Origin: Methanosarcina siciliae T4/M
GTDB taxonomy: Archaea > Halobacteriota > Methanosarcinia > Methanosarcinales > Methanosarcinaceae
NCBI RefSeq assembly: GCF_000970085.1
Contig: NZ_CP009506.1
Coordinates: 124,001 to 188,000 of the forward strand
Length of the DNA: 64,000 bases
Direction: 5' to 3'
Numbering within the stretch: the first letter of the stretch is position 1; each line of letters starts with the position of its first letter. Below, piece after piece: positions 18,406 to 27,842 of the stretch. The notes beneath the pieces are model-generated. The model did not search any database. It was not told the origin of the DNA and was given only the letters and a program-made list of their open reading frames with translations. Both the position numbers and the translations under genes were made by a program.

Positions 18406-18910
18406 TTATTCAAACCATTCTTCTCTGAACCTTTCTCTGTTTACATGTGGATCCAATGCTTGACTTTCATATACACTCATTATAGTGTCAAAATTTCTTT
18501 GAATTCCACATCTCTGAAGAATTAGTGTCAATAAATCTGATGCATTCTCTGCAAATATTGTGCTCCAACGTAACTGTGTATATTGAGCCATTTTTTCAGG
18601 ATGAGCTGTTGAATTTCTTACAAGAGATAAATTCTTCTGCTAACTATTAGTTTTTCTCAGAGTATAAAGCAACGGTTTTAGGTCCGTTATCAACTGCACT
18701 TACCATAACTCCCACTTTTATGCCTACAGCCATTGTTCTTGATCTTGCTGCCGGAAACTTGTCTGCTAAAGAGGAGTGAAGACGAACAATTGTGCTGTCT
18801 TGAATGAGAACATCATGGAAGTTTTCGAGTTTTTTGCCAGGTTTTCTACCAGGGTCTTTTGCAAGTGAGTCTTTTAGAGTAGATGGGGGACGAGGAGACA
18901 TAGATACCAA
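18406..18910 (-). pseudogene. Decayed IS4-family transposase
   Basis: Two short open frames belong to one broken transposase. The upstream piece (18647-18910) holds VLIQDSTIVRLHSSLADKFP and ARSRTMAVGIKVGVMVSAVDNGPK, including the first catalytic Asp region (QDST) of DDE transposases of the IS4 group. The downstream piece (18406-18591) looks like the C-terminal end (RWSTIFAENASDLLTLILQR). The central part is deleted. The remnant lies between the two mtmCB copies. Family assignment is moderate; I cannot define terminal repeats. Confidence 0.65.
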
Positions 18911-19217
18911 TAGTTAGGATATTAATATAAAAACACATGCCAGAGAGCTTCTCTAACGCTTGACCGATGACGCATGAACAAGCATCGTTATTTTCTTTTC
19001 TGAACATGGAAAAATACCTGCCATATTAACAAAATCGTTAGTTGCAGGATTATCTATTTCTTAGTCATACACAAACAAAGCCAGAGGATAGCGGAAAATC
19101 GCTCATCTTTGAAAGGTGAGATTAAGAAATGAGTTCATTTACAGTTTTAAAGGAATATGTCTGCATATCTTGGTTTTCTATAAGAGCAATAACTCATTAA
19201 CCTCTGTTCTGAAATGC
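18911..19217. other. Spacer between transposase remnant and mtmB2 block
   Basis: About 300 bases without a recognisable gene. A short inverted pair aatgagtt / aactcatt occurs at 19124 and 19191. The sequence becomes homologous to the mtmB1 downstream region at 19218, where it meets the ribosome-binding site and start codon of the 34-residue peptide, but not the rest of that gene. Confidence 0.5.
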
Positions 19218-19334
19218 CATTTTCTATCCCCTTCTTTCTTTCACATAATGAATTCTTGTATACGTTCACCTATTCATGAAAAAATTTCCTTCATAATTCG
19301 TAATATGTCTGTAATTGTTGTGCCTGAAATCTTC

Positions 19335-19367
19335 CAAAAAAAGTTAGCCAGCGAAAAGTTCGCTGGT
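19335..19367 (-). terminator. Terminator of mtmC2-mtmB2
   Basis: Same structure as after mtmB1: a gccagcga / ttcgctgg hairpin followed on the minus strand by taacttttttt. One stem base differs from the first copy. Confidence 0.75.
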
Positions 19368-19406
19368 CTTTCATTAATTTAATTTGACTTCAGGCCGAAT
19401 TTCGGG

Positions 19407-20783
19407 TTAGAATACAAGTCCCAGTTCTTCTAGCTTCTTCCTTGCTCCGTCATAGACCTGCACGTATTCTTCAGTCGGGGTCACTGTCTTTACGTCGTAG
19501 CACTCCTGGAAAGTCTTTCCAGCCGGAGCGCTTGCATAGTCCTTCTCGTAAAGGGCTACTAGTTTGTCGAGGATTTTGTTAATCTCTGAGATTTCCACAC
19601 CTGCAGTTGCTCTTGCAACTTCTCCCATCATCCTGGCTTCCATACCCGTGGTCTTGTCTGTTACTACACCCTTTGCGGATGCAACACCTGAGAGTATTTC
19701 TCTTCCTGATGCTGTATCGGTGATGGACTGAGCTGAAGCTTCGAGGAGGCACATCTCTGTGCAGGGCCCTGCACATGGGTAGTACTGGTTTCCTGAGAGG
19801 ATGTTTGTGAACTCGGAGATGGTTGCACATGCCCAGCCTGCGATTGTGAGGGTTTCCCTGGTGTTGGTTGAACCCCAGCGGATGTGGACCGGCCCGTCCA
19901 GGTGCCAGCTTGCACTGCTCATGACAAAGGCGTTTATGTGGGTTGCAACGTCTACAATTGTGGTTTCTTCGATACCGCCTGCATATCCTCCAAAGATCGG
20001 CATCTGTTCGTCCATTATAATGTCGCTGTTCCCTTTGTAGTGGGCAATAACGGCTATTGCGTCCAGGTCGATTTTGAGTTCGTTGAGTTGCGAGACCTCG
20101 TGGCTGTCTGAGGATATCTGGCCGCCAACGCAGTCAGATGATATATTTCCCTGAGCGGACAGGGAAGTCTCCGGGCCCTATATGCCCATTCCCGGGCGAC
20201 CTGCCATTGCGCATGCCTGCTTTATGAGTCGGGTTTCTGTCTTTGCTGCAAGGACTTCATAGGGACTTTTTGGTACCGGGGGTTTCCCGCGGACTGATGT
20301 CATCACACCGTCTACAATGGTGTCTACTTCCTTTTCAAGGGCATAGCTCATGTGGACTGGCATGAAAACCTCTTCGGAAATCGGAGAGCCTGTAGGACCA
20401 CCCTGTACAATTGGCTTTCTCTTGTCCCCTACGCTTCTCTTCTTTACGTTTACTGCGTCTCTGCCGGTTCCGAGGGTGAACTCTTTCTGGACATTGTTGA
20501 TTGCGTCCCATATCTCATCTTCTGTGTATTTCACTATCCTGTGGGTATCGGTACAGTAGATACCGCACTCGAGGAGCATCTCGAATCCTGCCTGGAAGAG
20601 CTTTTCCATCATGTCCTTGTCAGTGGGGACGAATTCTCCCTTGAAGTCAAGCCCGTACTTCTGCTTGAGCTCCATTGCCTTCATGGGGATTCTCATAAGG
20701 TCCCAGTCATCCTGAGTGCACTTCTCTCCTACTTTTGCCCTGTCGTAGAAGTCATAGCAGTCAAATGATTTTCTGAATGTCAT
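19407..20783 (-). CDS. mtmB2: Monomethylamine methyltransferase, copy 2 (pyrrolysine protein)
   Basis: Second MtmB, also 458 residues with the pyrrolysine TAG at 20178-20180 (codon 202) and the same GPETSLSAQGN continuation. It lies exactly 4453 bases from copy 1 with no insertion or deletion in the coding region. Differences are few: VRKRNV/VKKRSV, SEDV/SEEV, PPIPKS/PPVPKS and YEKNYA/YEKDYA. All should be neutral. It follows mtmC2 after 18 bases and is followed by a terminator but no permease gene. Confidence 0.97.
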
Positions 20784-20801
20784 GTGCTTTTCCTCCCAGG
20801 A

Positions 20802-21458
20802 TTATTTCATTATGTTAAGTGCAACTTTTGCAGCTTCGGCAGCGTTTTCTGCTGTAGCGTCCGCCCCTATCTCTTCGATCCATTTACTGGATACGGGTGC
20901 TCCTCCGAACATGCATTTTACGCTGTCCCTGAGGTTTTCCTCCTTGAGCCTGTCCATGAGGTCTTTCTGGCCGAGCATGGAGGTGGTCATAAGGGCTGAG
21001 CCAACAAGGATAACCTTTTGCCCTTTGTGCTTTTCAGCCTCTTCCACAACGTTTTCGTTGAGGACGTCGGTTCCGAGGTCAAGGATCTCAAACCCGTTTG
21101 CCCCTAACATGGTGGTAACAAGGCGGTGTCCTATGTCATGGATGTCTCCTTCTGCAACGAAGGTGATTGCAAGCCCTGTTCCTTCCTCTCCTTCTACTTT
21201 TGTCTTCTCAAGCTCGGGGTTAAGGACTTTCATTGCAGCTTCCATGGCTTTTGCAGACATCATGATCTGAGGCAGAAATACCTCGGCAGCCTCAAACTTG
21301 TCACCGATAATCTTCATCCCCGGGGAAAGACCCTTTGTGATAATGTCAAGAGGTGAAATTCCTGCATCCAGGGCTTCCTGGGCTAACTGTGCGCAACCTG
21401 CAACGTTTTGAGTTACGATCGCGTTGGTCAATTTGTCAAAAATCTCTTGGTTTGCCAT
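20802..21458 (-). CDS. mtmC2: Monomethylamine corrinoid protein, copy 2
   Basis: 218 residues, differing from MtmC1 at only a few places (KILTPE/KVLNPE, LAVTF/LAITF, LNETVV/LNENVV). The cobalt-binding EGDIHDIGH motif is intact. The start codon and ggaggttt site are the same as in copy 1, but 35 bases upstream the two sequences part company. The leader and promoter are therefore different, which suggests different expression of two nearly equal proteins. Confidence 0.97.
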   Translation of the reverse strand: MANQEIFDKLTNAIVTQNVAGCAQLAQEALDAGISPLDIITKGLSPGMKIIGDKFEAAEVFLPQIMMSAKAMEAAMKVLNPELEKTKVEGEEGTGLAITFVAEGDIHDIGHRLVTTMLGANGFEILDLGTDVLNENVVEEAEKHKGQKVILVGSALMTTSMLGQKDLMDRLKEENLRDSVKCMFGGAPVSSKWIEEIGADATAENAAEAAKVALNIMK

Positions 21459-21491
21459 TTTTAAACCTCCATTTTCCGTCGAAAACTGGCT

Positions 21492-22324
21492 TTCCTGTGC
21501 AGTATCGCTGAGCGTACAATGCGTATCGAATCTCAATAGACAATGAGGGTACTGCTCAAGCATGTGCCCAAGCTCCGCTAGGTAAAAAAAAGCGTTCGCA
21601 TGGGATTCTTACTTATGTTGCAAGCCCTGCTACCTTAAATTTTGCCATTAGGCGCAAGGACGCCGTCGCATTATTTCTTGATTGTCTATTTCCGAAATTA
21701 TTCACTGCCATTTTGCCATTTCTTTCCCGTTTTTTCGGGTTTTACCGTGAATAATTTCTTTTCTCCTGACATTGCTACCGGGGAATTTTGCTGGAGACTG
21801 TAGATTTATTCTTTTCCAGTCGATTAACAGCCCCGAATTTCCCAACGGTATGCCTGCTGGAACTGCCTGGAATTGTCCTGAATACTCAGATACAGATTCC
21901 CGAAATAAAGATGAGAATTATCCTATATAAACAAACACTATCTTTCTTTATTGTATATTCTATTAGAAATTTTAATCGGGGATTTTTTCCGGTTGCAGCG
22001 CCCAAAATCAGGGTTTCGGCCTTCTTTTTCTTCCTAAAGTGCTTTATGTGGATCAAAGAAATCAAAAATTATATATACTAGATATCTGTGAACCTCGAGT
22101 TTTATCTCAAAAACTGCATTTATTGGCTTTAATATTTTTTTATCACTATATTGCTCATAGAGAAAAATTTAAATATTAGATCCTATAATCCGCTCTACCC
22201 ACGGAGCAGGATTGGAGCAAGCTTCCGGTAAATTTGAGAGCCAAATATCAAAATATGACATTTTTCCATACAACTTTTTTTCAGGCAGACTGAAGAATAA
22301 GTGTAAAACCTGCTAAGTTAAGTG
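21492..22324. promoter_or_regulatory. Upstream region of mtmC2
   Basis: About 830 bases between mtmC2 and the mtbA terminator with no supported gene. The first 400 bases are a diverged copy of the DNA upstream of mtmC1. AT-rich TATA candidates occur at 21925-21931 (tcctatataa region, 21918-21930) and at 22068-22080 (aaattatatatacta). I cannot decide which promoter drives mtmC2. Confidence 0.5.
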
Positions 22325-22353
22325 CAAAAAAGTGAAGCCGGCTCCAAGCCGGC
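22325..22353 (-). terminator. Terminator of mtbA
   Basis: Inverted repeat gccggct / agccggc (22337-22343, 22347-22353) followed on the minus strand by ttcacttttttgc, about 80 bases after the mtbA stop. Confidence 0.75.
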
Positions 22354-22435
22354 AGTTTAATTACTAAATCTTTTTGATACTTGTTATTTTGAACCACTTG
22401 CTGGCGATCAAGTACATTGCTCAGCAGTTCATTGC

Positions 22436-23455
22436 TCAGTACTTGTAGTTTTTAGTACACTCAACCATTTTCTGGAGATTGGCGCTGGGCGTCATGCTCA
22501 CAATCCCGCATCCCGGGGAAAGCAGGCCCACTCCGGCATCGAGTACTTTCTTTGAGGCTTCTGCAACATCCTCGGGAGTCCCATTCCAGAGTACGGCAAC
22601 AGGATCAAGGTTCCCGATAATGATGGCATTTTCCACATTGCCTGTTGCGGTCTTGATATCCACTCTCTGGTCTACGCTGATGCCGTTTACGCCGGTTTTG
22701 TCCATAATTGAAAGGCCGTTGGTTGTGTTTCCGCAGATGTGGAGGACTGTGCCGACATCAAGCTCCTTCATAGCGTCAACGATCTTTTTCTGGTAGGGAA
22801 GGGCGTATTTCTCATAGAATTCCCCGCCGATAAGCTCGTAGCTTGCTGTAGGGTCTATGACAGCTATTGTGTCTGCTCCGTTTTCAACCATTGCTTTTGC
22901 ATATGCTACGTTGAAATCCGAGCAGAAGTCCAGAAGCGCCGGAACGATCTCTTCGCCTGTGAAAAGGTTTCCGAACCAGGCGTCTCCGTTAATGTGCTGG
23001 GCAAGGGAGAAGGGGCCGATCATGGATCCTATAATCGGGAGTTCTTTTCCGTATTTTTCAGAAAGGATCTTGACAGCTTCAAGGATTAAACCTACTCTGC
23101 CTTCGTTCAGGCTGTAGCCTTTAAGCTTCTCCATGTCGTCCATGTTCTTCACAACGTGTTTGATCACAGATGGCTGCTGCTTCAGGTCGCCAGCTTTTAT
23201 TCCGCAGCCAAAAAGTTCTGCTTCTGCTGTGATGTCAAAGGGAACTCTAACGGCTTCAAAGCCAATTACTGTGTGTCCTGCTTCCGCAAGTGTTGCCATT
23301 TTTTCTGCGTCTGCATGGGCTTCAGGCCAATAGGCTCCGCAGGCTTCCATCTGTTCGACGGTTGCGGTCTGGGTGAAACAGACTGCAGGCATTCTGTCTA
23401 CTGGCTGTTTCCTCAATGCACGGTATAATCTTTCTTTTGGGGTATATTCTGTCAT
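22436..23455 (-). CDS. mtbA: Methylcobamide:CoM methyltransferase, methylamine-specific
   Basis: Moves the methyl group from methylated MtmC (and other methylamine corrinoid proteins) to coenzyme M. 339 residues of the uroporphyrinogen-decarboxylase fold ([20 protein letters not shown] at the start). The zinc site of the family is visible as HICGN near residue 240 and SPGCGI near 315. The sequence fits MtbA better than the methanol-specific MtaA as I remember them. It is transcribed in the same direction as mtmC2-mtmB2 with its own terminator, so it forms a separate unit. Confidence 0.95.
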   Translation of the reverse strand: MTEYTPKERLYRALRKQPVDRMPAVCFTQTATVEQMEACGAYWPEAHADAEKMATLAEAGHTVIGFEAVRVPFDITAEAELFGCGIKAGDLKQQPSVIKHVVKNMDDMEKLKGYSLNEGRVGLILEAVKILSEKYGKELPIIGSMIGPFSLAQHINGDAWFGNLFTGEEIVPALLDFCSDFNVAYAKAMVENGADTIAVIDPTASYELIGGEFYEKYALPYQKKIVDAMKELDVGTVLHICGNTTNGLSIMDKTGVNGISVDQRVDIKTATGNVENAIIIGNLDPVAVLWNGTPEDVAEASKKVLDAGVGLLSPGCGIVSMTPSANLQKMVECTKNYKY

Positions 23456-23847
23456 CTATAATCCCTCTCTAAGTTCTATAGACAGCCCTAGATTCAAAAA
23501 CCCATACTATAAATAAATATGTATTATTATTCCTTAATTAAAGCTCTTATTATATAAAGATCTCAATTAAAACAGGCGGAAAGGGCTGAAAATTTTCTTA
23601 ATACAAGTAAACTTGTTTTATCCGGGATTTTTGGACAGAAAGTTTAAAATAGCTGAGGATTTGCAGCTTTGATTGAAGGCTGCCGGATGCTTTGAAACAG
23701 TGGCAAACACGGCATTTCCGTACACAACTTAGCATTCGTAAGATTGATGGTTTGCAATAAAATAATTTATACAGGAGTTCAACCTTTCTTTTATGCCGCG
23801 TTATATGATTTTTTACATTAATTGTATTTATTCAGGAGGTAAATAGG
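23456..23847. promoter_or_regulatory. Divergent promoter region, mtbA / flavodoxin-fold oxidoreductase
   Basis: About 390 bases without a gene. TATA candidates for mtbA occur at 23512-23520 and 23555-23562 (minus strand tttatataataag). Plus-strand candidates lie near 23766-23774 (aatttatac). Confidence 0.45.
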
Positions 23848-24450
23848 ATGCACATTTATGTTGTCTATGCTCATCCGAGTAAATCTTCTTTTACTTATGA
23901 AGTTTTACATTCTTTTTTAAAAGGTTTGAGCGAATCAGGTAATACTTTTGAAATCGGGGATCTTTATGCGATGGATTTTAAATGTGAGCTGGATCTTGAC
24001 CAGTATACTCGCGAAATGAGCAGGACAGTGTTGCCTCTTGTTCCGGATGATGTTAAAAAAGAGCAGGAAAAAATACAGAGATCCGATGCAGTAGCTTTTG
24101 TTTACCCTGTGTGGTGGAGTGACTGCCCCGGCATATTAAAGGGCTGGTTTGACCGGGTATGGACAGTAGGTTACGCTTATTTTTACGACGAAAATGCAGA
24201 AAGAAAATCCTTCATTAAACCAAAAAAAGCACTGGTGTTATGTACCGCCGGGCATACGATTGAATACCTTGAAACAACCGGAATTGCTCAAAGTATGCGC
24301 TGCATCATGCTTAAAGACCGTTTGAATAATGTTGGCTTTACGGATGTGAAAATGGAAATACTGGGCGGTATGGTGAACAAAAATGATCTTGTAAAAAGGT
24401 CAAATCTGGAAAAGGCATACAGTTTGGGTGTAGCTTTTTTTAAACATTGA
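23848..24450 (+). CDS. Flavodoxin-fold NAD(P)H oxidoreductase
   Basis: 200 residues of the flavodoxin_2 / NAD(P)H:quinone oxidoreductase family, an FMN or FAD enzyme that transfers electrons from NAD(P)H. Typical features are the N-terminal strand and loop VVYAHPSKSSFTYEV, the motif YPVWWSDCPGILKGWFDRV near residue 95 and LCTAGHTIEY near 135. A strong caggaggtaaat site precedes the ATG. It is monocistronic between the methylamine genes. The true acceptor is unknown. Confidence 0.88.
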   Translation: MHIYVVYAHPSKSSFTYEVLHSFLKGLSESGNTFEIGDLYAMDFKCELDLDQYTREMSRTVLPLVPDDVKKEQEKIQRSDAVAFVYPVWWSDCPGILKGWFDRVWTVGYAYFYDENAERKSFIKPKKALVLCTAGHTIEYLETTGIAQSMRCIMLKDRLNNVGFTDVKMEILGGMVNKNDLVKRSNLEKAYSLGVAFFKH

Positions 24451-24465
24451 TTTTTTTGTTTTTCG

Positions 24466-24526
24466 CTATCCTTTTAGCTTTTCAATACCCTGGCTTTTCT
24501 CCTATCCTTTTAACTTTTCGATACCC
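24466..24526. repeat. 25-base direct repeat in a pyrimidine-rich tail
   Basis: Two near-identical 25-base units beginning ctatccttttagcttttc (24466-24490 and 24502-24526), plus a third partial one. The T-rich plus strand directly after the oxidoreductase stop may also serve as its transcription stop. Confidence 0.7.
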
Positions 24527-24625
24527 CTTTAGCTTTTAGATCTCTCATATGTATGACCTGTAATCAATTTTTGAACGTTGGCACAACAGTGCAGAGCAAT
24601 CTAAAATAATAAGGGGAGAGCTGCA

Positions 24626-25185
24626 GTGAGTGACATGAGTGGCATTATCCATTCTGATACGGGCATAGTCGGAGGAGACATTGCAGGTCTTTATGCCTGT
24701 TATAAATTAATACAGTTAAAAGGCGTTAACCATGCCATTTCTCTGTTTGAAGGTTCAAATCGCTTCTGGCAATCCCGATCCCGCTGGTGAAGTGTTTTTT
24801 TGTTAATGAGAATCCCTGGTGGAATGAATTCACACCTTCACAGACGAGGGTTTCATCCGCCCCGGCAAGAGAAATCCATTATTCCTTCAGGGAGAACGGA
24901 ATCCGTAAATGAAAAATGGTTATTGTTTATGGTGACCAGCCAAGCATGAATTACTGGACTCCGTTTGTACGGCAGAAAAAGCATCTACAGGCAGAGCTGA
25001 ATCTTGACCGGCGGCTTGTCGAGGGCTGTACACGATATTTACGCTCGGACCCCGATAATAAGGACGTGAAAGAGATAGAAGTAGGGGCTAAATTAATAAA
25101 TTGTTTCGGCATCAGGGATTGGAGTCGGGAGCCTTTTGAGGCTGGCTGTCATATCTGGAAGGCTGGCGTTTGCGTTGAAGGGTAA
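24626..25185 (+). pseudogene. Decayed FAD-dependent amine oxidase-like gene
   Basis: The first frame starts with a nucleotide-binding fold (TGIVGGDIAGLYACYKLIQL) and stops at 24789. A later frame (24916-25185) includes YGDQPSMNYWTPFVRQKKHL and ends DWSREPFEAGCHIWKAG, which resembles the C-terminal FAD-binding end of flavin amine oxidases. The middle is lost and several frameshifts are needed to join the parts. An aggggag site still precedes the start. Between mtbA and ramA it may be a relic of an amine-related gene. Confidence 0.55.
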
Positions 25186-25530
25186 TAAAAGAGTTAACGG
25201 CATTCTCACTTTACGAGGCATCTCCCTCAAACAAAAATATATATATGCGGGGAGGCTTATTCGGACTTCCAGGGCTTTATCGAAGGGGGTTTGCGTACAG
25301 CCTTGCAAGTTACAAAGCAAATTCTTTGATTCTTGTAGTTTTATTCTTGAAAATTCAACCAATAATACTAATTTATATAATTCATGGGTTCTATTTTACA
25401 TAATTAATATCGAATAATATTGCATCCTCTCCATATACTTAAAAATATAAACCCTTCATGTCATCCGTTTCCGAGGCAGTCTATGGTGCCGGGCTTCTCG
25501 GGACGGTTTATGCTTCAGGAGAATCTAAAA
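25186..25530. promoter_or_regulatory. Upstream region of ramA
   Basis: 345 bases without a supported gene. TATA-like runs occur at aaaaatatatatatgc (25233-25248) and atttatataattc (25370-25382). The open frame of ramA continues upstream through part of this region without family similarity. Confidence 0.45.
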
Positions 25531-27153
25531 ATGTATGGAATAGCACTTGACCTGGGTACCAGTGGTTTTCGAGCCCAGCTTATTGATCTTGATACGCGTG
25601 AGACCTTAAAAACAGTCATAACCATGGGTCATCCTCTCCCAGGGGGAAATGTCATGGACCACCTGGATTTTGCAATCACGACCGGGGAAAATGTGGCTCA
25701 TGATGTTATTATCGAAACCGTCAGGAGGATGTTCCTGAAACTTGGTGCCGATCTTTCTAAGGTGGAAAGGCTTGCAGTCTGTGGAAATCCTATCCAGCTT
25801 TCTCTTTTTCAGAATATCGAAATAAGAGACCTCGCATACGCCGGGGAAAATAAACAGAAAATGCTCGGGGTCCAGAACGTAAAAAGGGAATCCCGGGTAT
25901 TTCCAGCCTCAGAACTTTTCGGAAACGACTTCCACCCTGACTGTGAAATAATCGTGCCTCCCGCAATCAGGCACGAAATCGGGGCTGATGCCCTTGCCAT
26001 GATGCTCGAAACCGATTTCCTTACACAGACAGAACCTGCGCTTGTGACCGATTATGGGACAAATGCCGAAATGGCTCTCAAGGTAGGGGACAGAATTATA
26101 ACGGCAAGCGCTGCGGCAGGCCCTGCAATCGAAGGGCAGGGGATCAGTTCCGGTATGCTTGCAAGCCCGGGAGCGATTTGCGATGTGAAGCCTGAGGGTG
26201 AATACTGGAAAATTCTGGTGCTTGACAGGGAGATGGAAAAGAAGGAAGCTTACCTGATCAACCCTGTAAGCGGCGAGATAAAAGAGTCTAACGAGTATGA
26301 GGTTTTAGGCATTACGGGAACAGGGGTGATCTCGGTTTTTGCCCTTGCACTGAAAAGCGGGCTGGTTGAACAGCTTCCCAAGCTCCCCAACGGAAAACTA
26401 ATTTTAGGCCCTGGAATCGAAATTACTGAAAAAGATGTTGAAGAAGCCGGAAAAGCTATAGGGGCAATCCGGGCTGCTCACATGACTCTCATAGTGGAAT
26501 CAGGAATCAAGTACGAAGACCTTGAGTATGCGTACATGTCGGGGGCTTCCGGAGCCTATGTAGACGCCGAAGCTGCCCGCCGGCTCGGGGCTGCCCCTGG
26601 ATATGCCAGAAAAGTCGTACAGTTCGGAAACACCTCTCTCGCCCTCGCCCGGGAACTTGTGCTGGACAAGTCCAGGCTGGATGACGTTATAGAGATTGCA
26701 AAAAAGATTACTGCCGATCACCTTATGATGGCAACTAGCGATACTTTCAACAACTTCTACCTCTGTGAACTCTCCTACTGGACCATGGGCATGCCCCTCG
26801 AAATGTACGACCAGATGCTTGAACTCTACGGCCTGCCCACACTTCCCCTGACCCTCGAACATGCTGACATAGAAAAGAGAGTAAGTAAGGACATAGAGCA
26901 TGTCGGAGTTGGCGGACTTGCCATCCTCAAAGAAATAGGCATAATCCTCGAAGTCCCGGTAGAAAAGTGCATTTACTGCCAGAAATGCGTAAAGGAATGC
27001 CCTGAAAACGCCCTCGAGATCGTTGAAACCGACGGAAAAAGGATTGCAAAGTACGACAGCCAGAAATGCCTCGGCACAAGCTGCCGGCGCTGTGTCAGTG
27101 TCTGCCCTGAAAATGCTGTCGATATTACAAAACTCAAAATAAAGGAAAAATGA
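25531..27153 (+). CDS. ramA: Methylamine methyltransferase corrinoid protein reductive activase
   Basis: RamA uses ATP to reduce the inactive Co(II) of MtmC-type proteins to Co(I). The 540 residues begin MYGIALDLGTSGFRAQ, an ASKHA-type ATP-binding start. ALVTDYGTNAEMALKVGD and GITGTGVISV lie in the middle. The C-terminus carries two [4Fe-4S] motifs, CIYCQKCVKECP and CLGTSCRRCVSVCP. I choose the ATG at 25531 with caggaga upstream; the open frame extends 37 codons further but without similarity. A broken copy of its 3' end lies at 29366-29467. Confidence 0.94.
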   Translation: MYGIALDLGTSGFRAQLIDLDTRETLKTVITMGHPLPGGNVMDHLDFAITTGENVAHDVIIETVRRMFLKLGADLSKVERLAVCGNPIQLSLFQNIEIRDLAYAGENKQKMLGVQNVKRESRVFPASELFGNDFHPDCEIIVPPAIRHEIGADALAMMLETDFLTQTEPALVTDYGTNAEMALKVGDRIITASAAAGPAIEGQGISSGMLASPGAICDVKPEGEYWKILVLDREMEKKEAYLINPVSGEIKESNEYEVLGITGTGVISVFALALKSGLVEQLPKLPNGKLILGPGIEITEKDVEEAGKAIGAIRAAHMTLIVESGIKYEDLEYAYMSGASGAYVDAEAARRLGAAPGYARKVVQFGNTSLALARELVLDKSRLDDVIEIAKKITADHLMMATSDTFNNFYLCELSYWTMGMPLEMYDQMLELYGLPTLPLTLEHADIEKRVSKDIEHVGVGGLAILKEIGIILEVPVEKCIYCQKCVKECPENALEIVETDGKRIAKYDSQKCLGTSCRRCVSVCPENAVDITKLKIKEK

Positions 27154-27253
27154 GATTTTTGGGATTCATTTCCCTCTCTTTTCCGTTGTCAATTCTTCAC
27201 TCCGCCCACTTTGAGAGAAGCACAATTCTGTTTCAGCTTATTTCCCGAAAACT

Positions 27254-27714
27254 ATGCCGGAAGAAATTAAGGAGGATATGAGAGTCAATCCAAAAGAATA
27301 TCTGGTTGCTACTGTAATAGGACCTCTAATAACTATGGCTTCATGAACCTTTCATCTATTGTTAATGCCTTCTGCGGGGTTGGTATCCCTATTGTTTTTC
27401 CGGTACACCTAATAACTGAAAAATACTTAAAGCAGTATGGTCTCTGGGGCAAACTATGCAAGAAAGTTAAGATAATTTCTCCAGTTGGATATCTTGAGAT
27501 GCTAAAACTTATGGCACATGCAAAAAAGATCCTCACAGACTCGGGCGGGGTGCAGAAAGAAGCATAAATGCTTGGAGTGCCCTGTATAACCATGAGAGAG
27601 AATACCGAACGGGTTGAGACTGTAGAGGGCGGAGGGAATGTGCTTGTGGGGGCGGATTATGAGAAAATCAAGGACGCTATTTTAAATGTTGAAGGGGCTG
27701 AAATAAAAAGGTGA
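27254..27714 (+). pseudogene. UDP-N-acetylglucosamine 2-epimerase, C-terminal remnant
   Basis: The reading VNPKEYLVATV, then NLSSIVNAFCGVGIPIVFPV, LTDSGGVQKEA and [17 protein letters not shown] is the C-terminal half of the WecB/MnaA epimerase family. The first half is missing, there is a frameshift near 27320, and an ochre stop (27565-27567) replaces the tyrosine codon in the usual QKEAYMLGVPC. An intact aaggaggatatg start signal precedes the remnant, which may be chance. It is not functional as an epimerase. Confidence 0.8.
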
Positions 27715-27842
27715 TGTTTTTGGAACCGGAAATGCATATGCAGATATTTGTGATATTCCGAATGAGCATCTATTATAAATGAGTGTTTTTGTAACTTGAA
27801 TTGCGACTATTCATAAGTGAATACCGTTAACTGGTTTTATAT

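Noticed and set aside
27553..27570. Ochre codon in the epimerase remnant as a recoding site like the amber codons
   Set aside because: The codon is TAA, not TAG, and the gene also has a frameshift and a missing N-terminal half, so it is decay.
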